12,602 nucleotides of DNA, taken from contig JAFGWS010000105.1 of the NCBI GenBank assembly GCA_016937035.1, forward strand, positions 1 through 12,602. The letters run 5' to 3'. Under the pieces are notes generated by a model. It was given only the letters and a program-made list of their open reading frames with translations, had not been told where the DNA came from and ran no database searches. Below, one piece after another: positions 7,303-12,602 of this stretch. The position numbers and the translations under genes were made by a program. The DNA is from Pontiellaceae bacterium (GTDB lineage Bacteria > Verrucomicrobiota > Kiritimatiellia > Kiritimatiellales > Pontiellaceae). How positions within the stretch are numbered: position 1 is the stretch's first letter; each line of letters opens with the position of its first letter.

Positions 7303-7642
7303 CCTTATTCCGAGGAAAATTGCTTGCCATAACGGTGTAAGCCGACGGTTTTTTCTGAGCGTCTAGGCTTTAGAGAAGATGCCCTCATCAAAATTTGCAT
7401 TAAATATTGCAATTTTCGCACCCGGTTCCCGTTTGCTTATTCATGGAAAACGTCGAGTTGCTTTACCGCCTGATTCCATGAAGATTTAGCTTTCTCCTCA
7501 ACAGGGTCGGTAGGCCAAAGCCTGCCGGCCTTCTCTTTTCCCATCGAAAGAGTTGAACTGCCTTTGGGAATGCGGGATAAATACCGCCGTTCCTCACCCC
7601 CCAGGAACCGAATAAAAACCAGATTTCGAGAGCAACAGAACC
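7303..7642 (+). other. Gap before glnS, structured in its second half
   Basis: No gene is supported. The first half holds an A+T-rich imperfect inverted repeat (about 7389-7416, TTTGCA/TGCAA arms) with no clear -35/-10 pair. The second half contains the three hairpins described separately. There is no T-box consensus, although the gene downstream is an aminoacyl-tRNA synthetase. Confidence 0.5.
7503..7608 (+). promoter_or_regulatory. Structured glnS leader with terminator-like hairpin
   Basis: Three stems occur in a row. First, 7503-7515 pairs with 7520-7532 around the loop CAAA: 13 bp including three G-T wobbles, followed by TCTCTTTT (7532-7539). Second, TTCCCA (7538-7543) pairs with TGGGAA (7565-7570) and reuses the end of that T-rich tract. 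Third, GTTCCT (7589-7594) pairs with AGGAAC (7603-7608). The first stem looks like an intrinsic terminator or attenuator; it could also simply end transcripts from the lipoprotein gene 200 bases upstream. Confidence 0.5.
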
Positions 7643-9298
7643 ATGAGCGAAAACAATCAGACCACCAACTTTATCCATGACATTATTGATGCCGACCTTG
7701 CCTCCGGAAAACGCACCGAAGTGGTGACGCGTTTCCCGCCCGAACCCAATGGCTATCTCCACATCGGCCACGCTAAAGCCATCTATCTCGATTTCGGTAC
7801 GGCCGAAAAATATAACGGCCGCTGCCACCTGCGCTTTGACGACACGAATCCGGAGGCCGAAGACGAAGAATATGTAAAGGCCATTCAGGACGACATTAAA
7901 TGGCTCGGCTATGACTGGGGCGAGCATCTCTACTGGGCCTCAAATTATTTCGACACGATGTACGAATATGCCGTTCGCCTGATCAATAAGGGCAAGGCCT
8001 ACGTTTGCGAACTCAGCAAAGACGAGTTTAAAGAGTACCGAGGCATTCCGACCGAGCCCGGCAAGGAACCGCCCGGACGGAGCCGCAGCATCGAAGAAAA
8101 CCTGGATCTGTTCGAGCGCATGAAAAACGGCGAATTCGAAGACGGTGCCTATGTGCTGCGTGCACGCATCGATATGGCCTCTCCCAACCTGCACATGCGC
8201 GACCCGGCCATTTATCGCATCAAAAAGGCAACCCACCATAACACCGGCGACAAATGGTGCATCTACCCCATGTACGACTTTGCCCACTGCATCGAGGACT
8301 CAATCGAAGGCGTAACCTACTCCATGTGCACGCTGGAGTTTGAAGTGCACCGACCGCTCTACGACTGGATTCTCGAAGAACTCGAAATCTTTCATTCGCG
8401 TCAGTATGAATTTTCCAAACTCAACCTCACCTATATCGTACTCAGTAAGCGACGCCTCCTCCAACTCGTCAATGAGGGCCTTGTGGACGGATGGGACGAC
8501 CCGCGCATGCCGACCCTCTGTGGAATGAGGCGCCGCGGCTTCACGGCCGAAGCCATCAAAAAACTGTGCGCCACCGTCGGCTGCACCAAATACGAAAGCA
8601 TTTCCGAGATTGAACTGTTTGAAAGTATCGTCCGCGACGACCTGAACGAAAGCTCGCTCCGTGCCATGGGCGTGATTGATCCCATTAAAGTGGTGATCGA
8701 AAACTATCCTGAAGATCTCACCGAAGAATTTGAAGTCCCCAATCATCCTCAAAAGGAAGAATTGGGAAGCCGCAAGGTTCCGTTCAGCCGTGAGCTTTGG
8801 ATTGAACGAACCGACTATATGGACGATGCACCCAACAAATTCCGCGGCTTCACACAGGGACGCGAAGTCCGCCTGCGCGGCGCCTACCTCGCCGTATGCA
8901 ATGAAGTGATCAAGGATGCCGACAGCAACGTAACGGAACTGCGCTGCACCTATGATCCCGAAAGCAAGGGCGGAAACGCGCCGGACGGCCGAAAGGTCAG
9001 AAGCACCATTCACTGGGTTTCCGCCAAACACGCCGTCGATGCCGAAGTGCGCCTCTATGAACGGCTCTACACCGTTGAAAATCCGCTGGGCGACAAGGAA
9101 AAGGATTTTAAGGATTTCCTCAATCCCGACTCGCTGAAAACCATTACCGCCAAACTGGAACCCATGCTGGCCACGGTTGCGCCCGGCACCCGTTTTCAGT
9201 TTGAGCGCGTGGGCTACTTCTGCGCCGATCTGGACCACACGCCCGAACGCCCCCTCTTCAACCGGACGCTCACGCTGCGCGGAACAAAGAATGCTTAG
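7643..9298 (+). CDS. glnS: Glutaminyl-tRNA synthetase
   Basis: This class I aminoacyl-tRNA synthetase charges tRNA-Gln with glutamine in the cytoplasm. At 551 residues it matches E. coli GlnRS (about 554). Seen: [19 protein letters not shown] with the HIGH signature at 40-43; LRFDDTNPE just after; the GlnRS-type TYSMCTLEF segment; and VLSKRRL (266-272), the KMSKS-loop equivalent. The C-terminal half contains the beta-barrel anticodon-binding region, ending in typical [18 protein letters not shown]. It lacks the extra N-terminal domain of eukaryotic GlnRS. Presence of a GlnRS suggests direct glutaminylation, although a gatCAB route elsewhere cannot be excluded. Only a weak GAGAG lies upstream of the ATG, and the leader is highly structured, so expression may be controlled there. 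Confidence 0.97.
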   Translation: MSENNQTTNFIHDIIDADLASGKRTEVVTRFPPEPNGYLHIGHAKAIYLDFGTAEKYNGRCHLRFDDTNPEAEDEEYVKAIQDDIKWLGYDWGEHLYWASNYFDTMYEYAVRLINKGKAYVCELSKDEFKEYRGIPTEPGKEPPGRSRSIEENLDLFERMKNGEFEDGAYVLRARIDMASPNLHMRDPAIYRIKKATHHNTGDKWCIYPMYDFAHCIEDSIEGVTYSMCTLEFEVHRPLYDWILEELEIFHSRQYEFSKLNLTYIVLSKRRLLQLVNEGLVDGWDDPRMPTLCGMRRRGFTAEAIKKLCATVGCTKYESISEIELFESIVRDDLNESSLRAMGVIDPIKVVIENYPEDLTEEFEVPNHPQKEELGSRKVPFSRELWIERTDYMDDAPNKFRGFTQGREVRLRGAYLAVCNEVIKDADSNVTELRCTYDPESKGGNAPDGRKVRSTIHWVSAKHAVDAEVRLYERLYTVENPLGDKEKDFKDFLNPDSLKTITAKLEPMLATVAPGTRFQFERVGYFCADLDHTPERPLFNRTLTLRGTKNA

Positions 9299-9544
9299 CG
9301 CGTTTTTATAAAAGATCTGGCCGACTTATTATTCTACCCCATAATTACTCAGCCTAATAAAAGAATGGGTTACGGCTTACCCTTTTCCTCTCAGCTACGG
9401 GAATTGGCATGCTCTCTTCATTCACGCGACGAGGATGTTGCGTCTACTGCGATTCAAATTTTTCCTTATGTCACCCGCGACGGCTAACGGAGCGTCGAGC
9501 CACCGTTTCACTATTCTCTTCCAGACTTAGTCCCGTTATGCATA

Positions 9545-10336
9545 ATGCCGCTCATGAAACTGCAAGAACTCATTTACACCCTTGAAGCAATTGCACCGCC
9601 TGAACTGGCGGAGGCGTGGGATAACATCGGCCTGCTGATTAATCCGCTCTGCCGGCGCGACATCAAGAAGGTTTTATTAACGATCGATCTGACCGAAGCG
9701 GTCGCACTGGAAGCGATTGAAAAAGAGGCGGAGTTGATTGTTGCCTACCACCCCATTCTTTTTCGTCCGATCCAGCGGCTCAACGCTGCCGACGCCTATA
9801 ACCGCACTGTTATGCGGCTGATTCAGAACGATATCGCCGTCTACTCGCCGCACACGGCACTCGATGCCGCGCTCGGCGGCGTTAACGATTGGCTGGCGGA
9901 AGGCGTCGGTGCGGGCGAAGTTTCCGTTCTTCAGCCGATCGCGGGGAGCAACACCGGACAAGGTCGCCTCGTAAAACTCAAGGAACCGGTCACGCTCGAA
10001 ACATTGGTACAGCGGATTAAAGCGCACCTCGGACTGGAGCAGCTCCGACTGGCGTCGACGACTAATAACACCCCTATTCAATCCGTGGCGCTGTGCGCCG
10101 GTGCAGGCACCGATGCGTTTAAAGGCGTACAGGCTGACGCCTTCCTCACCGGCGAAATGAGCCACCACCACATTTTGGCCGCAACGCTCAACGGCACACA
10201 GGTTATTCTGTGTGAACATACCAACACGGAGCGCGGCTATTTACCCGTTTACGCTGAAAAGCTGAAAAAAGCATGGGGCAACGGTGTTGACATCTCCATT
10301 TCGGAAATAGATTCTGACCCCATCACATTCCACTGA
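9545..10336 (+). CDS. NIF3 family dinuclear metal-centre protein, eukaryote-like type
   Basis: This 263-residue protein belongs to the NIF3/YbgI/YqfO family (COG0327), hexameric proteins with a two-metal site whose cellular role is unsettled. Some members carry the label GTP cyclohydrolase 1 type 2 homolog. Seen: EAWDNIGLLI (24-32), VAYHPILFRP (66-75), VYSPHTALDA (99-108), LTGEMSHHH (201-209) and CEHTNTERG (223-231). Probable metal ligands are H69, D107, H225 and E229. Where E. coli-type proteins have His-His-Pro, this has Tyr-His-Pro, as I recall for human NIF3L1, and the other motifs also read like that type. There is no inserted PII/CutA-like domain. Neither possible start (9545, or 9554 giving MKLQEL) has a clear ribosome site; the family usually begins like MKLQEL. 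Confidence 0.92.
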   Translation: MPLMKLQELIYTLEAIAPPELAEAWDNIGLLINPLCRRDIKKVLLTIDLTEAVALEAIEKEAELIVAYHPILFRPIQRLNAADAYNRTVMRLIQNDIAVYSPHTALDAALGGVNDWLAEGVGAGEVSVLQPIAGSNTGQGRLVKLKEPVTLETLVQRIKAHLGLEQLRLASTTNNTPIQSVALCAGAGTDAFKGVQADAFLTGEMSHHHILAATLNGTQVILCEHTNTERGYLPVYAEKLKKAWGNGVDISISEIDSDPITFH

Positions 10337-10345
10337 GCAACCCTC

Positions 10346-10445
10346 CGGTTTGTTCAGTGAAGTTGTCGGAAGACCGTTGCTTGTTATCGGATAGAGGGTA
10401 ACAAGAGACTCTCTCCGACAAACCGATAACCGATAACCGATAACA
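10346..10445 (+). repeat. 7-base tandem repeat and competing inverted repeats before purM
   Basis: CCGATAA is repeated three times at 10423-10443. The third copy plus its flank, CCGATAACA (10437-10445), pairs perfectly with TGTTATCGG (10382-10390). TCCGACAA (10414-10421) pairs with TTGTCGGA (10363-10370), and ACAAACCG (10418-10425) pairs with CGGTTTGT (10346-10353). The last two share bases, so they exclude one another. This may be a dispersed repeat that has settled in the purM leader, or a folding switch. Confidence 0.55.
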
Positions 10446-10457
10446 GGAAACTGTGAT

Positions 10458-11492
10458 ATGACTGAAAAGAAAAAATCCGCCTACGCCGAAGCGGGCGTGG
10501 ATATTGATGTAATGATGGGCTCGCTCCAGAATATTAAGGCCGACGTAAAATCGACCAACACCGAAGGCGTCGTGAGCGAAATCGGCAGCTTCGGCGGTCT
10601 GTTTCAATCGCCGGGCGCAGACAGCCTGCTGGTGAGCAGCGTCGACGGCGTGGGCACCAAACTGAAGGTTGCCAACATGGCCAACGTGCATAATACCGTT
10701 GGACAGGATCTGGTAAACCACTGCGTAAACGATATTCTCGTGCAGGGCGCCCGCCCGCTCTTCTTCCTCGACTATCTCGGCACCGCCGCTCTGTCACCGG
10801 AAGTTTTTGAAGATGTCATCTCCGGATTCTGTAAAGCCTGCCGCGAAAACGGCGCGGCACTGCTCGGCGGCGAAACCGCTGAAATGCCGGGCCTTTACCC
10901 CAAGGGCGAATATGACCTTGTCGGCACCATCGTTGGAACTGTTGAGCGCGACAACGTTATTACGGGTGAAGACGTGCAAGTGGGCGACGTTCTTATCGGC
11001 CTCCCCTCGACCGGATTGCAGACCAACGGCTATTCACTGGCGCGCAAGGTTATTTTTGAAACCGCCGGCAAACAGCTTTCCGATCTCGTCCCGGGCACCG
11101 AAACAACGTTTCAGGATGCACTGCTCGCCATTCACTCCTCCTTCCTGCACCCGGTCATGGCCGTGCTCGAAAAGGTAAACATCCACGGCATGGCGCACAT
11201 TACCGGCGGCGGTCTGTACGACAACGTTCCGCGCGTGCTCCCCAAACACGTTGACGCACAGTTTGACCGCTCCACATGGGAAACCCCGCCGATCTTCCGG
11301 TTCATTGAAAACGAAGGCTCGGTCGATCACGAAGAGATGTACCGCGTCTTCAACATGGGCATCGGCTATGTCCTGATGGTCGCCGCTGAAGATGCAGATC
11401 AGACCCTGAGCATTCTCAAAGAAAACCATCAGAAAGCGATCGTCATTGGAAAGATCATTGAAGGCTCCGGCAAGTCGGTCCTCATTAATTAG
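10458..11492 (+). CDS. purM: Phosphoribosylformylglycinamidine cyclo-ligase (AIR synthetase)
   Basis: This enzyme makes 5-aminoimidazole ribonucleotide from FGAM with ATP, the fifth step of purine synthesis, in the cytoplasm. The protein has 344 residues, the usual size for PurM. Seen: the N-terminal YAEAGVDIDVMMGSL, the ATP-binding VDGVGTKLKVA (62-72), NDILVQGARPLFFLDY (91-106), GGETAEMPG (137-145), GLPSTGLQTNGYSLAR (181-196) and the later ITGGGLYDNVPR. The order and spacing fit the PurM/PurL/SelD/ThiL superfamily. Start at 10458: AGGA lies 9 bases upstream. The usual partner purN is not adjacent. The upstream gap carries repeats that may influence expression. No oddities are seen in the protein. 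Confidence 0.97.
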   Translation: MTEKKKSAYAEAGVDIDVMMGSLQNIKADVKSTNTEGVVSEIGSFGGLFQSPGADSLLVSSVDGVGTKLKVANMANVHNTVGQDLVNHCVNDILVQGARPLFFLDYLGTAALSPEVFEDVISGFCKACRENGAALLGGETAEMPGLYPKGEYDLVGTIVGTVERDNVITGEDVQVGDVLIGLPSTGLQTNGYSLARKVIFETAGKQLSDLVPGTETTFQDALLAIHSSFLHPVMAVLEKVNIHGMAHITGGGLYDNVPRVLPKHVDAQFDRSTWETPPIFRFIENEGSVDHEEMYRVFNMGIGYVLMVAAEDADQTLSILKENHQKAIVIGKIIEGSGKSVLIN

Positions 11493-11521
11493 AGCATTTT
11501 CCCGAAGCGCAGCGCAGAGTT

Positions 11522-11537
11522 TTTCCCGAAAGGGAAA
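11522..11537. repeat. TTTCCC-GAAA-GGGAAA hairpin after purM
   Basis: A perfect 6-bp stem with a GAAA tetraloop lies 29 bases after the purM stop. No T-run follows, so its role as a terminator is uncertain. It directly precedes the transporter-like fragment. Confidence 0.35.
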
Positions 11538-11680
11538 TCGGCCCGGGCGTTCTCGTGGCATTATTCTTCCGGACGGTCATTACAAAATTCTCGACGGCCT
11601 CGCCAAAATCTTCATGCCGATTCTGGTGATTACCACACTTGCCGTGCTCTTTGTGGCGCTGGGCGCATTGGTGATGCCTA
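11534..11680 (+). pseudogene. Remnant resembling an Nramp-type metal transporter
   Basis: Frame one at 11534-11569 reads EIGPGVLVALFF, like the first membrane helix of Nramp family Mn/Fe transporters (consensus GPGxL). A switch of frame near 11565 then gives LPDGHYKILDGLAKIF followed by a hydrophobic helix (MPILVITTLAVLFVALG), which resembles a middle segment around helix five. The DPGN metal-binding motif and everything between are missing, as is any C-terminal part. The likeliest reading is a gene that lost most of its length by deletion. Recognition rests on memory of the family pattern over short segments. An open frame exists across 11446-11748, but its ends do not look like protein and it overlaps the purM end. 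Confidence 0.42.
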
Positions 11681-11774
11681 CGTTACCTTTTTCTATAACC
11701 CGTGATGCAGCGCTGATCATACTTGCTTGCCAGCGCCGAAAAATCTAGGTTTTCCACATTCACTGGAGATCAAC

Positions 11775-12317
11775 ATGAACGAACTGTATAAAGAGCTGCT
11801 CACCCGCATCGGCGAAGACCCCGAACGCGAAGGACTCGTTGACACCCCGAACCGCGCCGCAAAGGCCATGGAGTTTTTAACGCGCGGCTATCGCCAAACG
11901 CTCGATGAAGTCATCAACGACGCCATATTCACCGTAGAAGACAACCACATGGTTATCGTCAAAGACATCGAGCTCTACAGCCTCTGCGAACACCACATGC
12001 TCCCCTTCTTCGGCAAATGCCATATCGGCTACATACCTGAAGGAAAAGTCCTCGGCGTCAGCAAGCTTGCGCGCATCGTCGATCTCTTCGCCCGCCGCCT
12101 TCAGATTCAGGAACGGCTCACCAATCAGGTGGCAAACTCCATCATGAAAACCATTTCTCCCGAAGGTGTCGGCGTAGTGATTGAGGCAAAACATCTCTGC
12201 ATGATGATGCGCGGCGTGGAAAAACAGAATTCCTGCATGGTCACCTCGGCCATGCTCGGCAGCTTCCGCAGCGAATCCTCCACCCGCAACGAATTCCTCA
12301 AACTCATCGGAAATTGA
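11775..12317 (+). CDS. folE: GTP cyclohydrolase I
   Basis: This enzyme opens GTP to 7,8-dihydroneopterin triphosphate, the first step of tetrahydrofolate, biopterin or queuosine-type pterin pathways; it acts as a cytoplasmic homodecamer with one zinc per subunit. The protein has 180 residues, typical for bacterial FolE. Seen: [17 protein letters not shown] (15-31), [19 protein letters not shown] (68-86) with zinc ligands C71 and H74, [19 protein letters not shown] (92-110), QERLTNQVA (112-120), and [10 protein letters not shown] (139-148) with the third zinc ligand C142. The start at 11775 has GGAG 6 bases upstream; an in-frame ATG at 11727 would add 16 non-conserved residues and is rejected. 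Nothing unusual is seen in the active site. The gene lies 282 bases after purM. Confidence 0.97.
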   Translation: MNELYKELLTRIGEDPEREGLVDTPNRAAKAMEFLTRGYRQTLDEVINDAIFTVEDNHMVIVKDIELYSLCEHHMLPFFGKCHIGYIPEGKVLGVSKLARIVDLFARRLQIQERLTNQVANSIMKTISPEGVGVVIEAKHLCMMMRGVEKQNSCMVTSAMLGSFRSESSTRNEFLKLIGN

Positions 12318-12351
12318 TCGACTCTATTCACCACCCGCTGCGCTTGAGGAC

Positions 12352-12402
12352 TCAGAGTTCACAAAGATTTATCTCACACAAAAACACCAAGAGCGCATAG
12401 AA
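12352..12402 (+). repeat. Repeat-like sequence after folE (decayed CACAAAGA/AAGAGCGCA type)
   Basis: The stretch contains CACAAAGA, CTCACACAAAAACACC and AAGAGCGCATAGAAG. It reads like an eroded version of the CTCACGCAAAGACGCAAAG-style sequence that I recall as dispersed between genes in several environmental bacterial genomes. No second intact copy is present in this window; the segment near 4027-4053 (GCAAGGAGCGC, CTCAAAGACG) is loosely similar. Confidence 0.3.
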
Positions 12403-12408
12403 GAAAAT

Positions 12409-12430
12409 AAAATATAGCTCATTATATTTT
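12409..12430. terminator. A/T-only inverted repeat, weak bidirectional terminator candidate
   Basis: AAAATATA (12409-12416) pairs perfectly with TATATTTT (12423-12430) across the loop GCTCAT, 92 bases after the folE stop. The A-run and T-run allow use in both directions, but the lack of G-C pairs makes it weak. Confidence 0.3.
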
Positions 12431-12442
12431 CTACAAATCCAC

Positions 12443-12565
12443 ATGAATATCCTTTAAGAATTAGTGGTATTCTCCCTCTCCACATTGATGTTGGCGGGTT
12501 GTATGTCCGCAACAATTGAATCCCCTCTAACCCCTTTCAACAGGGGCGATGTTTCATTAAACTAA
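12443..12565 (+). pseudogene. Possible small lipoprotein frame broken by an in-frame TAA
   Basis: From ATG 12443 the frame reads MNIL, then TAA (12455-12457), then ELVVFSLSTLMLAGCM and a short polar tail ending SLN at TAA 12563-12565. LMLAGC is a very good lipobox after a hydrophobic stretch. Changing the TAA to AAA (Lys) would restore a 40-residue lipoprotein with a positive residue before the hydrophobic core. Alternatively translation begins at GTG 12464, giving 33 residues without any N-terminal Lys/Arg. Neither start has a convincing ribosome site. It may be a broken gene, a real small lipoprotein, or chance. Confidence 0.3.
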
Positions 12566-12602
12566 AAAAGAGCCCTCCTCTTGCGTTAGTTGGCACTACC
12601 AA

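Noticed and set aside
7303..7642. T-box riboswitch before glnS
   Set aside because: No T-box consensus sequence or specifier-loop arrangement is seen. The hairpins are real but of another kind.
8300..9238. Minus-strand open frame (312 codons) inside glnS
   Set aside because: It mirrors the codon bias of glnS, which is unmistakable on the plus strand.
10423..10443. CRISPR-like array from the CCGATAA copies
   Set aside because: The units are 7 bases and directly adjacent, with no spacers.
11727..11774. Upstream ATG extending folE by 16 residues
   Set aside because: The added residues do not resemble FolE, and the GGAG site is placed for the ATG at 11775.

Overview
The window reads as ordinary chromosomal DNA from a Gram-negative-type bacterium. 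Signal peptides, lipoproteins and a periplasmic-sensor histidine kinase point to a cell with a periplasm. The mix of a GlnRS-type glutaminyl-tRNA synthetase, a eukaryote-like NIF3 protein and repeat-rich intergenic DNA makes me lean towards the PVC group (Verrucomicrobia/Kiritimatiellota-like). That placement is a guess from style, not from a marker gene. No rRNA, tRNA, CRISPR array or transposase gene was found.

Left part (1-3807): a leader with small inverted repeats precedes a very large sensor histidine kinase. It has a signal peptide, three periplasmic solute-binding (Venus-flytrap) domains, one membrane helix and a HisKA/HATPase core, with no receiver domain and no response regulator alongside. 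A 106-residue Cys/His-rich protein of unknown function converges on it with a 9-base gap.

Middle (3865-5393): an accessory-looking stretch. About 350 bases hold only repeat-like debris and a possible minus-strand terminator. Then comes an A+T-richer minus-strand gene for an exported, cysteine-containing unknown protein, with a near-perfect 24-base palindrome and a candidate promoter upstream.

Right part (5394-12317): a co-directional series of conserved genes: ispA-type prenyl synthase, a HEAT-like lipoprotein, glnS, a NIF3 family protein, purM and folE. The gaps between them are long (82-340 bases) and often structured: three consecutive hairpins before glnS, and a 7-base tandem repeat with alternative inverted-repeat partners before purM. 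They are therefore probably not one tight operon. Pathway links are loose: purM makes purine precursors, folE consumes GTP for pterins, glnS uses glutamine, and ispA supplies isoprenoid chains. Between purM and folE lies what looks like a deleted, frameshifted remnant of an Nramp-type metal transporter.

Right end (12318-12602): non-coding, repeat-like sequence, an all-A/T stem, a possible small lipoprotein reading frame interrupted by an in-frame TAA, and what may be the left arm of a terminator cut by the window edge.

No clearly new multi-gene system is visible. The points most worth checking are the three-sensor kinase with unequal ligand pockets, the structured glnS and purM leaders, the palindrome next to the exported unknown protein, and the Cys-cluster protein beside the kinase.
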